Source: Eumeta japonica
Taxonomy: Eukaryota; Arthropoda; Insecta; Lepidoptera; Psychidae
Reading direction: 5' to 3'
Assembly (NCBI GenBank): GCA_005406025.1
Contig: BGZK01000105.1
Coordinates: 620,001-684,000, forward strand
DNA length: 64,000 nt
Numbering within the stretch: the stretch's first letter is position 1; every line of letters begins with the position of its first letter. Below the pieces are notes generated by a model. It searched no databases, was not told where the DNA came from, and worked only from the letters and a program-made list of their open reading frames with translations. Shown in pieces: positions 50,446-61,179 of the stretch. The translations under genes and the position numbers were made by a program.

Positions 50446-53400
50446 GTAGTTGTGCACTATCTACGAAAAAAATCACTATCTATCTCTTTCTCACTCGAAA
50501 ACTCTTGTCTTGCTCAAAGTGTATGAATCTGCTAACTTAAACTTGTCTTTGGCACTATTGGCATCTTCACTTACAAATTACTAAATAATTTAATTTCATT
50601 CGTATTTACAAAAAATAGCATCGTCAGTGAAGTATTATACATTTTAGAATCTTGATTGGATGTGCTAAATTTTGCAATAATTTGATATATTTTTTGTACA
50701 CCATCACAAGCCAAAGTTGAATAATAAATAAAAGTTTCCTTCCTTAAATTGAGAGAAAATAATTAGCAATTTTTTTTTTGTTCGTGTTAAAACTACAGAC
50801 ACCCTAGTAATTTTCAGCATTTTATTTAACGGCTGTAATATTTAGTCATTCCAAACAAAAAAAAAACAGTTCTACCGGAAAATTGTCGTACCTACGTATA
50901 TTTTACGAGTTTTGTTTCAAGATTGTTCAAAAATTCGATTACAGTTGTAAAAAAAATTTGAGTTAAGCACACTTTTTTTCATTATTTTTCTCTGAGTAGT
51001 CATACACTTGCCTTCTCTCCGGTTTCCGCTTATATCGTCGAATCTTTGGACACGTTGATTACTTTTTTATTAGTATAAGACTCCTGGTATTTTAATAGAC
51101 ATTATACATCCGAGTGGAAAAATAGTTAAAACAAGCCCTACGCAGAGATGCTAATGACATTATAAAGTGATCGTTTATTTTTAAACAGCCCCAGCTATTA
51201 CTACCGCGACATGGGAGGCCAGTACGGGCGCGAAGACCTAGCTGACATGCTGACCAGGCTGACCAACCTCATACAGATGGAAAGGAAAATGGACAAGTGA
51301 GTAGAGCGCGACGCTCGTCTTAATCTCTAATAGACATAAATTTCTTATATTCCATATTATGAAGTTTTATCGTTATTATTAACATTCTCGATGTTTCCAC
51401 ACTTATTTTCTCGATAAATTAATGCGATATCTCTTTTCGATCATCCCGTTTTATCCAACTGCACAAGCTATAGACGAAATTGGGATTATTTCTTTACTCT
51501 TGGCGTGCATGTCTCGTTTTATTGGTAACATATTCACATTTATAAGGTGTTCGCTTATCAAACTACACATATTTCATATTCTTGCTCATATATTTTCCTT
51601 GTTCGCATTGAAACTTAAATCGCTTTATCTGATTACATTTTTTTTATATATATTCATAATTTTGTGAGTTTTATTGCAATCTATATACAAGGATAAATTA
51701 TGTAAATCACAGCTGATAAAGGATTTGTTATTCCCGGAAAAACCAAATACGGTTCATATTATATGATTTTAATTTGCAAGAAAATAAAATGAATTCGATT
51801 TGATTAGCCTTTACCAACTTTGATAAACAATGGCCTTTAATAATTATTTAATTACATCATTAATAATATTTAATTACATCAATACAATTAGTGAAATATA
51901 TTGTATCTAAGAAAAAAAATTTCAACTTTTTGTGGTTTAGTTTTATTACAAAAAACCATTAGAAGTGTATAGTAAACAAATTAATCCTCACAAAAGAACA
52001 AATGTGGTTGATACCTATAGATTGAATATTGATTATTATGACTTATGATCTTCATCCCCAATATTTGGCTTTTTACGACAGAAAAATGTCGTTTAATAGT
52101 ATTTTTAGAACCTAGTATTCAACAAAAATCGTATAATGTATGTGCTACATACATTTTTAGATTTCTAATCCCTCTTTCCGCCCTTATTTTCTTCAATATT
52201 CACTGCAAAAGTCAAGAACCTTATTATTTTTGTTACTTTTATATACTAACACCTACTTCTCAGAAGGGTAAACAGAGACCACATGATACGATCCTAGGAC
52301 ACACATTTCTTGCGTCACTGATATCAAAAATATCTTTTTAAAATTATCATTTTTCAATATCTGTAACGACTTCCATTATTTAAAAATGTGATTTAAAAAT
52401 GTGTATTTTCTTAGTGTTTTTTTATGTATAATCATTTCAAATTATGGCATAAATACCGAAAACAAACATAACATCCCGATAGATAAAAGAACGAACTTGC
52501 GGAAGTAGCGAAAGTTTTTAACTAAATTTTGATGTGAACACTGAAAATACGATGTTCATATTTATTCCGCTACAAATTTTTCGCTACACGCAACCAAGAC
52601 GAAGGCTTACCCGCTCCACTTCTTTGATATTCACCGACATTCCTGATACGCCCCATCCTCGAGATCGCAGCCTCCAGAGTTTTTATCATTTATTAGATGT
52701 ACAAATATTTTGTGACGTTAATTAAACAGTGTTTTGTCTCTTTTCAGCTTTAAAGACGACATTACTAGGTACGTCTTCAAAGCATCCCGTATTTAGTGTT
52801 GTCATAGTCGACCGCTTGTTGTGTTTCGTGCTTTTGCGTTTCGTTTCACTTGCGACAAACCATAATGTATTTTATGTGTAGAACATTTAGAGTTGTGTTT
52901 TGGCCGTTGCAATTTTCACTAGTGGAGGTACTTCACCTCCTTTTCACGTCGAAAAGGATTATAAATACTGTGAAAGTGAAACTTCTTTCATCGCGGGTAG
53001 TCATTTGTTTTTGGAAAATGGCCGCGTAACGAAAAATAAAACGAAAGACCGCGTTTGGTAGTTTGGTATGCATCTTTTCGGTGGCCGCTTAGCTTAACAA
53101 GCCGGTCATTTTTACAGTAACAGACTCACCCGTCCATCTGCGAAGTTTCACTTTTAAAGTGCGCGACATCCACATATCCGGTTTTTTTTTTGTTTTAGGA
53201 TACATCTAGAAAGAAAAAAAAAATTTTTTTTGGTACGAGATTTGTTAAAAAAAAAAAGTAATTTTTGAGCATGAAAAGTTTTCCTATAGACAAATTTCTC
53301 CTCAAACCCAAATAGTTATTGTTGTTATAAGTGAGATCAAAGTCTATTAAAGTGAGTGTATGTAAAAGATTTTTCATTGGCAACTTCGTGTGGATCTACA

Positions 53401-54297
53401 AAAAAAAAGTTTGTACTTTGACATTTATGGAAACTTATGAAAGTTTGATTGTAGAGTACTAAAATTATACAATACTATTAAAATTGTAAATATAAAACTT
53501 TATATAAAACACATGTCCGCACATTTTTCCTTCGTTAAAGTCATTCTGAAGATTTTATAGGCAAGTAGTGACAGATGAAATGATATGAGAAAGGTTTGAC
53601 ACAATCGTATGCATAATTGATATCGGCCCGGATCAGGCAGATATCAGAAACGCGACTACTATGACAAAAGTAGTAGATATGTATGATAATTTATGCATCG
53701 ATAGAGGGTTTAGTGAGGGATTACCCTAGTCTCAGTTTTATCGATTTCAAAATCCCAATAAATAAAATCCGTAGTGTTAAATAATTTAACTTTTTATAAA
53801 TATTTGAATACACCTTATCTGAATGTAGATCGTAACGTAGTGGTGTCGATTTTTAATTTTGAATTCTTTGCAGTAAGTGTAGACATATTTAAGTTTGTTG
53901 AAAAATTGTATTTATAATGCACTTGCAGTTCTATTGTGAGCTCTATGGTTTGCGGTGCTAGACGTAAATTGCTCTATGGCACTATTATCTAAATATAGAG
54001 AACTAACTAAAGAAAAGTAAAGTTGAAGTAAAACTAACTAAATAACGATAACTAACCCGATTTTAGATTTTCATTCCATTCAACGAAAATTACGAAACTA
54101 ATACACTTCCGATTTTCGACGACACAAATCTACTACACCTGTCTCATCGGGCGTACTGTTCCAGCGAGAAACGCGCTCTGGACTTGGGCCTCAGCCGCGG
54201 CTACTCCGGCGCACTCCAGGCCAACTACCTGATGGGCCTGGCCGCCGCCAACTCCGCCACCAGCCCCGGCAGGAGGCGGCGCGACGTTGCGCAGTGA
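50363..54297 (+). CDS. DH31: Diuretic hormone 31 (calcitonin-like) precursor
   Basis: This gene encodes a secreted neuropeptide precursor of the insect DH31 family (calcitonin/CGRP-like). Such peptides act through class B GPCRs and cAMP on Malpighian tubules, gut muscle and clock circuits. Coding exons are 50363-50445, 51189-51296, 52748-52768 and 54165-54297; every intron is GT-AG and every join is in phase 2, giving 345 nt and 114 residues. Residues 1-25 form a signal peptide (LLVCCALAALLAAPAAA core, cleavage likely before YP). An acidic spacer follows, then EKR, a 31-residue peptide, the Gly amide donor, RRRR and DVAQ. The peptide keeps LSRGYSGALQA (6-16), LMGLAAAN (19-26) and C-terminal Pro. 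It has N-Y at 17-18 and SATSP at the end where moth DH31 has K-H and F/Y-A-G-G-P. Exons are very GC-rich compared with the introns. Identity as a DH31-family gene is secure; whether it is the main orthologue or a paralogue is not. Confidence 0.93.
50446..51188 (+). other. DH31 intron between signal and spacer exons
   Basis: 743 bases of AT-rich DNA ending in 'tttttaaacag'. Nothing else is recognised in it. Confidence 0.85.
51189..51296 (+). CDS. DH31: DH31 exon: acidic spacer
   Basis: 108 bases, exactly 36 codons, phase 2 at both ends, so it could also be skipped without a frameshift. It encodes a Tyr-rich start (SPSYYYRDMGGQYGRED), then a helical, amphipathic part (LADMLTRLTNLIQMERKMD) typical of DH31 propeptide spacers. 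There is no dibasic site of its own, so it probably yields a single spacer peptide. Donor GTGAGT at 51297 is strong. Confidence 0.88.
51297..52747 (+). other. DH31 intron before the microexon
   Basis: 1451 bases, AT-rich. The open frames 51422-51667, 52045-52341 and 52534-52725 are hydrophobic or AT-driven and match nothing. It ends in a strong tract, 'ttttgtctcttttcag'. Confidence 0.8.
52748..52768 (+). CDS. DH31: DH31 21-nt microexon
   Basis: CTTTAAAGACGACATTACTAG sits between a strong pyrimidine-tract acceptor (to 52747) and a GTACGT donor (52769). With AA from the preceding exon and C from the next, it adds N-FKDDIT-S in frame. Being 7 codons and phase 2 at both ends, inclusion inserts FKDDITS before the EKR cleavage site, while skipping joins MDN directly to EKR. 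Both forms keep the peptide. Its existence is inferred from splice signals and phase and would need transcript data; acidic FKDD suits the spacer. Confidence 0.7.
52769..54164 (+). other. DH31 intron before the peptide exon, with inverted repeats
   Basis: 1396 bases. The first 400 are less AT-rich than usual for introns here. They contain GGAGGT-acttc-ACCTCC (about 52924-52940), and AAAGTGAAACTTC (52973-52985) with its exact reverse complement GAAGTTTCACTTT (53142-53154). The rest is AT-rich and ends in 'ggcgtactgttccag'. Confidence 0.75.
54165..54297 (+). CDS. DH31: DH31 exon: mature peptide and stop
   Basis: 133 bases. It opens inside the Ser codon before GAG AAA CGC (EKR) and encodes the complete 31-residue peptide (54175-54267), Gly (amide donor), four Arg, DVAQ and TGA (54295-54297). 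Processing by prohormone convertase at KR and RRRR, carboxypeptidase trimming and amidation would give a Pro-amide. High GC and strongly biased third positions argue for a constrained coding sequence. A 62-codon minus-strand frame (54133-54321) rich in Gly and Ala is its shadow. Confidence 0.93.
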
Positions 54298-54975
54298 ACA
54301 AGCCCACGGCGTCAGCACCATATCCCCGCTAGCCGATAAAGTCGTTTCACCTATATGTATATTAAATCTAAGATGAAAAAGAAATATGTAATGTTAAATA
54401 TACATTATAAAATATTCTCGCAGCGGTATTCGAGCGTCGTAGGTAGATACTTGCTGTTTGGTAGTTACGTTCCAGATCGGCCTTCACGAGGCAATCACTT
54501 TACACATTGGCTTCTTCTAGGATACTAGTCTATGGTGAATATTTATGCCTATAACAATAATGGAATTGGAACGTCACCGCTTTACCTTGTCGTTGATCTC
54601 ATCGTAAAAAAAAAAAATCTACGTAAAACATACCTAGATGCATATTATTCCGAAAGCGACGTAGTAAAATAATTTATGTTCCTTAAATACATTTATTTAT
54701 TATTGTTGTTTGATCTCTGCTTTTTAAGAAAGTGTTAGATACTTAAAATCTAGTCGATGCGCTTATATTAATAGTATAGGAATTCATATATTGTAGAGTT
54801 AAGGTTTCGACGACCCGGATGTTTATTTAAAATATGTGCTTTTATGTCACGCACTGTATCTACATAAGTTGCTGATTGAATTTATTTCATTTTATAGATA
54901 CTTAATTTTAAGTCATGAAAGTACCTCCTGTTTAGAGTTATTGTTATATAATAAAGAGTTATTCGTATTACCTGG
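54298..54975 (+). other. DH31: DH31 3' UTR
   Basis: AT-rich after the stop. A variant poly(A) signal ATTAAA lies at 54361-54366, about 65 bases after the stop, followed by GT-rich sequence near 54445-54470. A canonical AATAAA lies at 54950-54955. Both short (about 100 nt) and long (about 675 nt) 3' UTRs are possible. Confidence 0.55.
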
Positions 54976-54992
54976 TTGTTTCATTGTTCGTG
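54950..54992 (+). terminator. Poly(A) signal AATAAA with GT-rich downstream element
   Basis: AATAAA (54950-54955) is followed 16-37 bases later by 'cctggttgtttcattgttcg', a good GT-rich downstream element, so cleavage near 54968-54975 is likely. Confidence 0.6.
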
Positions 54993-55139
54993 GCCACGAA
55001 AAATCAATGACATTTGGTTTTAATCAATTTTAAATATAACTAATATAATTAACGTAGACCGCAAAAAGTCATTAAGGGTCATTAAAGAAGGACAGTGGTT
55101 TAAGCTACGAGTACAGTGGATAAGTCATGTACCATTAAA

Positions 55140-55870
55140 TTATTCCTTATTAGTGTCCTGTAATTAAAAAAGGAACTCTTATAGGATCATTGTGTTATCC
55201 GTCTCTCCGTCTGTCTGTCTGTCTGTCTGTTCGTCTGTCTGTCTGTCAAGACTCTTTTCCAAGAATGCGTGGAGGTATCAAATTCATATCAATACCTGAG
55301 GTCCCTTAGACATTAAAAAAATCAAACTTAGAAATCAGTGTAGTCAAAAAATATGACCATTTTTGCTACATATTTTGTCACTTGGAAATACATATATCGA
55401 AATTTTTAGGATGCTTCCCGTTGACCTTTAACCATGAAATTTGGTTACAACCAAGATCTCATAGGGCAAATAAAGGAATAAATCTGAAGATCCTTAATTT
55501 GTAGTTATATCATAAAAAAATATTTTTATAAATTACACTTACATTTGTAGTAAAAGTACGGATTTGTAGGAAAAATATAGACCGATATATGAAAGAACAT
55601 TATGTAAATTCTCGCAGTGAAAATTTAGGATTTGTTAAAACCTGAAAATTTTAATTTATTTTTTTTTTTGGAAAAAAGGGAAAGCAATAAAAAATTCACA
55701 CATCGCAAAACTTTTATTTCATCTACATAGGTGTCAAAAACAGACAAAAATCGTCTAATCTCTTGATGGATGAAATATTTACACTTCTACATATATAATT
55801 AAGTTTATACGGAACACTCGGAACCCGAGTTCTATTTGAACTTGTGTGGTGCTTCATTTTTTTATAGTAT
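55140..55870. repeat. Lepidopteran dispersed repeat, ~0.7 kb, near full length
   Basis: It starts 'ggatcattgtgttatccgtc' (about 55185) with a (GTCT)n run (55209-55247), then 'aagaatgcgtggaggtatca', 'ttcccgttgacctttaacca', 'tgaaatttggtta', and ends 'tatacggaacactcggaac' then 'gagttctatttgaacttgtg' (to about 55850). The end is a decayed inverse of the 'ggccaagtgcgagtcggac' edge seen at 19200, so these are one family. It is non-coding. Confidence 0.7.
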
Positions 55871-56960
55871 ACGCAGCTCTTAAATCATTTTATAGGTTAA
55901 ATGGTAAAAACTCTCAAATGATATTAATAAACCTACACAAATCATTTCAAGTGAAATATAGCCAAAATTCTAACTATAGATTCTGTGCAACAAACTTATT
56001 TTTGTAAATAAGGATGTTATTATTGAACTTGTGTACAATAACATTAAGAAATATCAAACTAAATATAGTTTGACAATTGACTATACATATACATATAGTA
56101 AATCGTTGGCGAGGCGAAACAGGCAGGGGATTCGAAGCACAGAGTCGGAATTAACACTCTGTTCAAAATGATACATAGTGATTTACACTACACCGACGAG
56201 AAAAATAAGAGAAAAATTGCCGAATTGAATTTGATGATTATATGGTTACATTTTTTACAATTTTCAACAAGAAATATTTTTATCTAAAATTAGAATTCAA
56301 TAGAGAAACAAAACAATAAAGCGAGTAGCGATTTGCTTGCATTAATAAAAGAAATAAGAAATAATCAAATAAAATAAACGTTTATTTTTCCGTATTTTAT
56401 TTGATATCTTTTCACATCATATATAACATTAAAATATGCATAATACGTTAATAAACTGTTTAGAAATGTTTTCATATAAATCGCATACCCGTTCAATACG
56501 CCAGAAGCGGGTTTCCATTCAATTTTTGTAGTTGCATATTTATATAACAATGTATATACATCTAATTTTGAAGAAGTAGTAAGGTACTTCTACAGCAGGT
56601 GTAGCATAAAACATTGTATAATTCCAAGAGTTAGTTTCTAAGAACTAACGACGCTTTCGGTCTTACGCAGTAACAATTGTTCCCACTATCACGTTAGAAT
56701 CTCATATCTTTAAACGTGTAATATTAAATAAACATATCCTTCATAAAATATGTCTAAAAATGCAATGATAAATGAACCTAAATTATTATGGTAATGAAAC
56801 AAATTGTTAAAAATATAACACCGATATTACAATATTTATGAAATAATCGTTAATGTCACATGAAACACGATGTATTTGAAAAAACAAAATCTTAGTGAGC
56901 ATATATAAACACCATGAGAAAAATTAGAACTCATAAATAGTAAAAACTAAATTTCTTATT
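55871..56960. other. AT-rich non-coding stretch
   Basis: I see no gene or clear repeat. The minus frame 56365-56550 is A/T-driven. Confidence 0.6.
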
Positions 56961-57290
56961 TTTCGATCCCAAAACTTGATTAGTTTCAAAGACCGATCGT
57001 GGCCCGCCTTCGAAACCGCGATAGAAATTGAAGTCGCGCGATTCATACCCGCGAACAACAAATCAGACGTTCGGTCTCTGTACACGTCAAACGAAGAGGA
57101 ACGACTTAAAAATAAAGTGGCGGAAACTCATCGCGCCAACAATGATGTCTGTTCCCTGAACGCTGTGAAAATACTTGACATTAATATTATTCACGGTTCA
57201 ATTGACGACGCCTTCGGGGGATCCGGTCGACGGTGTGAAATGTCCGAGGCGTCTTCGGGGTTTTGTTCGACGTAAAAATATATTAAACAA
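56961..57290 (+). other. GC-richer block with unrecognised 99-codon frame
   Basis: The plus-strand frame 56976-57275 is hydrophilic and acidic to mixed, with no repeats and no domain I recognise. GC is well above the flanks. There is no clear acceptor/donor pair or Kozak-like context, and it lies 2.0 kb past the DH31 poly(A) signal. It could be an exon, a conserved non-coding element or chance; I lean to non-coding. Confidence 0.25.
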
Positions 57291-58234
57291 TCGTTATGCA
57301 CGAGCGCATCTATTATATTGCTTTTTCTAAGAGTCCTATACGATCCGTTAACGAATAGGGTTTGATGCGTAAGCGGCGATGGAAATTTGTTGAATATAAA
57401 TAGACTAGCGACCCGCCCCGGCCTCGCACATGTATTACGATATATAGGCCTATATTTTTTGGATAAGCTTGTTGCGTCTAGTATGAATTAGATTTAAATG
57501 TAATACATTTCCACACTACTTGGAGTATTTTTGTGAGTATTTGAGTATTTGTAAACATTAAGTTAAATATACATAGAAACAAACTAAAATATTTTTTTCT
57601 ATACGGTATTGATGACTTCCGAACGATTACGTATAAAAAATAAACTTGTTATGTTTGGACGTTTCACGTGGCAGAACAACATACAATTAGCATTGAGTGG
57701 TTAAGTCAATTCTACTAACTTTTAAGGTTTGACTTTAGACTTTATCATTACTCATTCCAAATATTAGTTTTATTGGAAAAAGGAACCATTTGAAGTGAAA
57801 AGGCAAGGTGTTCTGAGGATGTCACTGGAATTCTTGGTATAGAAACAGTTTTCACAGTTCCGTTGCCAATTAATACGTACATTCGATTATTATTTAGGAA
57901 TATAATAGGGGAATCTATTTTTAATATCAATCGTGTGGTGGGATTCCGGGAGGCGTCAAAGAATACAGAAATTCACTTCGATAATGTGCTGATTTCTTAC
58001 TATCCACCACTGTGTCCATTGAGTAGTAGATTTATGATGATGTTTAAAATTTTGAAAGAATAAAATCATTTATTTTATCAACTTGCTCATTAGTGGTGAC
58101 CCATTTGCTTGCAACTTGCTTATTAATAGAGCCGTTTATTGAAACCAATTTAATATTTTAATGTTTTAAAATTTTAATCTTAGAATTTTAAATCTTAAAA
58201 AGTAAAGAAATACCATGACGGATATAAGATTCTA
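57291..58234. other. AT-rich non-coding stretch
   Basis: No gene recognised. The frames 57748-57930 and 57863-58063 overlap on opposite strands and are unconvincing. Confidence 0.55.
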
Positions 58235-58580
58235 CTAAGCAGTACAATCTTATACTCATCCTTAACAAAATGAAGTACATCATTAATGTAAATTAGAAAT
58301 AAAAATGGCTGAATAATTGAAAACTGTCATATACTTATATCGATCAAAGATCTCAATAATCTCTCACCATGAATGTCAAATCAAAGTATCATGACGAACG
58401 CAGTCAAATGCACAGGATAAATCACAGAAAACAGACTGCGTCTCATGACCCCTCCCAGGCATCAAAAACCAGCTGAATTAACTCAACATCGGCTTCGATT
58501 GTTGAGTGGTACTTTATGAATCCAAACTGTTTGACATTCATCAAATTATAATTATAAAAATACCGCATTAGTTATGATAC
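58235..58580 (-). pseudogene. Second non-LTR reverse transcriptase relic
   Basis: The minus strand, in several frames, reads QFGFI-KYHST and VELIQLVFDAWEG (about 58445-58545), then FCDLSCAFDCVRHDTL (about 58383-58430), and QPFLFLIYINDVLHFVKDEY (about 58252-58310). These are the ordered RT motifs of Jockey/CR1-like LINEs: the F-x-D-L-x-[KC]-A-F-D-C-V block and the P-F-L-F-L-I-Y-I-N-D block. A stretch between them is deleted and frames shift, so it is dead. Its orientation and wording differ from the relic at 39459. Confidence 0.85.
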
Positions 58581-59588
58581 CTGAGTGATGGTAGTATTGA
58601 TATCGATCTAAAATTTAAAGGGTATAAAATATTATATAGTATAAAATAACTGTACAGGATTTGAATATTAAAATATATTTCCTTTGCGCATTAGATCCGG
58701 AATCACACCATCATCACCACAGCAGTCATGAAAAATCACGGCTAAGGATGAAGCAATGCAATATATCATGCAATCAATTGTTCATACAGAAAGTTTGCTA
58801 AAATCGGTAGTCTTTTTCATTCTTATAGATATGAAGGCTTTAAGAACGTCATCAATTTAACGCGAGTAAATTTAAATACAATGTCACAAACATCAACTTA
58901 TACTATTCAATAAAGATTTAGCGAGAGTAGGCGATGACTTTGAAGATTGTGTAGTTGAAACTGCTATATATATTATAAAAATATATTTATAACTGGAGTC
59001 GACAGATACTCAAACACTCATTTAGAAAAGGCTAGAAAGGTACTGGTGATGCATTCGTTTTTTCTTGGCTATACTTCTTCGTTTCATTAACCCGTATTTT
59101 ATTAGATTTTCATGACATGAAACCTCCACTAGTCATACTGTTCTCAGCTCAGTCGTCTGGTCACCTTGGTCGAATTCAGATAATATTTTTGTTGTTTTTT
59201 TAAAATAATAATACTGTTTCCTTATTAAAAATAAATGAGTTTTGGAAATTAAAGTAAGTTTACATTGCGTAGCAGCCATTTTAAATGATCTGCGATGTTG
59301 AGTTCGAGAAACATTAGGCGTAATTTCGATATTTAATAAAAGTATTGAAAAATTATTAATATTGAAAAAGTTCCGACGCGAGGCGTCCAACCTCCGTGTT
59401 GCGTTACACGAATGTTAGTTCTATTTATGGATTTCAACTAGTGAAAGGTTAATCAATTCGTGAAACAAAAGTATAGAGATGGACGAAGTGTGGCTAGTAA
59501 GAAGGGCGTGAACCCTGTGAGTAATAACAAGGAAAGGAATTTCGTGTAATTAGTATCATAGCGAAGACATATACAACGATTGAACACG
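58581..59588. other. AT-rich non-coding stretch
   Basis: I see no gene or repeat I can name. The minus frame 59133-59390 is unconvincing. Confidence 0.55.
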
Positions 59589-60482
59589 CCTGAAAAGTGA
59601 ACGAATAAATATAGTTCATACCGCTATCGCCTGTTCGATTAGAGGATGAGTTCATCGGACAGCGGCACCCTGCGATGAAGTTGGTTTACTGTCGCTGCCC
59701 TCTCGCGTTTCCCTGATAATATGTCGGAGGTCGCGCTGCGTCCTCCTGGTCACGACTGCACCAATCTTAAGTCGGCGATGCTGTAATCCGTCGCGGATCT
59801 TCGCGGTTGCGAAGCCAGTACATCCGAGCTTCTGTCACGGCCGGCTACGGTGGCCTCGCTGCTATTGTGTCGTTATGCGTCGGGAGTTCTTTAGAATCTT
59901 CCTTACCTCCACACTCCATTATCAAATCATTGTCAGTCTCCCGGTTTTTAGAGCACACTTATTTTACGATTCGTGATTGTCCATTTCAATCCTGCGAGCA
60001 AACTAGACGTTTGCCCCATAATTAGAGGTCATTGACTGCTGTATTTAATCCCCGCAGAATTGTTATAATTATCGTATTTTCGTCCGTAATTTTCGCTTTA
60101 GCAACCCGTCTCCTCAATCTATAAAAATATTTTGACAGGTTCGCTTCTTACTGACCGCTGTTGTAAGAAGCTGTTCTTAATTTAATTCATACTTAAAATT
60201 TTCTTCGATTTTTTTTTATTTTATTTTCATATATCACTTCAGCGCTGTCAGTGGTTTTTGAGAAAAATTTAGATGGACCCGCTATCTACAGATTTTAGCC
60301 CGCTTTTTTCTGTTGGTCGCTTCAATTTTTTAATGTGGCCAGCGTTTTGTAATTCCTATAGAACTCTACGAAATCCTCATTGGGCTAGCTTTGGTGTAAT
60401 TTGACACATACTTTGATTGGAAATACCTGAAAAGTAAAGAAATTAAATTCTTATCGCTACCGCCCATTTGATTGAAGATCCC
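59589..60482. repeat. GC-richer block bounded by a diverged direct repeat
   Basis: 'cctgaaaagtgaacgaataa' followed by 'ataccgctatcgcctgttcgatt' (59589-59650) recurs as 'cctgaaaagtaaagaaatta' followed by 'tatcgctaccgcccatttgatt' (60426-60482), about 840 bases apart. Between them is a GC-richer block (59640-60030) and a 9-bp hairpin (GCTTCTTAC 60143-60151, GTAAGAAGC 60163-60171, 11-base loop). It could be an old LTR-like or composite element; no coding relic is visible. The 72-codon frame at 59807 is unrecognised. Confidence 0.4.
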
Positions 60483-61149
60483 AAGTAACGAAAAGTCTTA
60501 AATACCTCCTCTTAACTTTTTCTTCTATGGCAGACAAACATTTAGGTTTGTCATAACACTTAATCTCATTTCTATAAAAGATAATAAAAAGTCTTCTTTA
60601 TTGAAATACCGTAAATATTATAGTCACGATAATAAATAAAAAAATTAAAATTAAATAAATACAAATATTTAGTTCAGAAATATTATTTTTAATCAATGTG
60701 TTTAAATAAAGATTGCCGCGTTTAACCCAGGCTTTTGTGCGCAAAAAGTAATTATTATATAATATTTTAAAGTCGATCGGCAAAGAATCCCAAAAATTAT
60801 TTTAAAGGATACTTATATGAAGTTACTTTGAAAAGGATATCAATTGATAAAAATAACCGATTTTATATGGAGATGTACAGAATTCTACGCAGTTTTCTAA
60901 GCTCAAAGATTGAGTTTTAAACGTCTATCAAAGAAATCTAAAAGCCATTTGGATAAAGACATTTACTTTCAAATATTTCCTTCGTGATAACTCGACCAAG
61001 TGAACTGATTACGATCAAGCTTACAGCGTTCAACGCTACTTTATTAGAAATAGAGTTGATATGATTTTGAAATATATGAATTAAATAGTTTTGTAATAAT
61101 CTACACTGTACCAGGGTAATATATAGCCTAAATTTTTTTCAATACACAC
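60483..61149. other. AT-rich non-coding stretch
   Basis: I see nothing recognisable here. Confidence 0.6.
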
Positions 61150-61179
61150 ATCTGCAACGTCTTTGTCCAAATTAGAACT

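Noticed and set aside
54133..54321. Gly/Ala-rich minus-strand frame
   Set aside because: It is the shadow of the GC-rich DH31 peptide exon.
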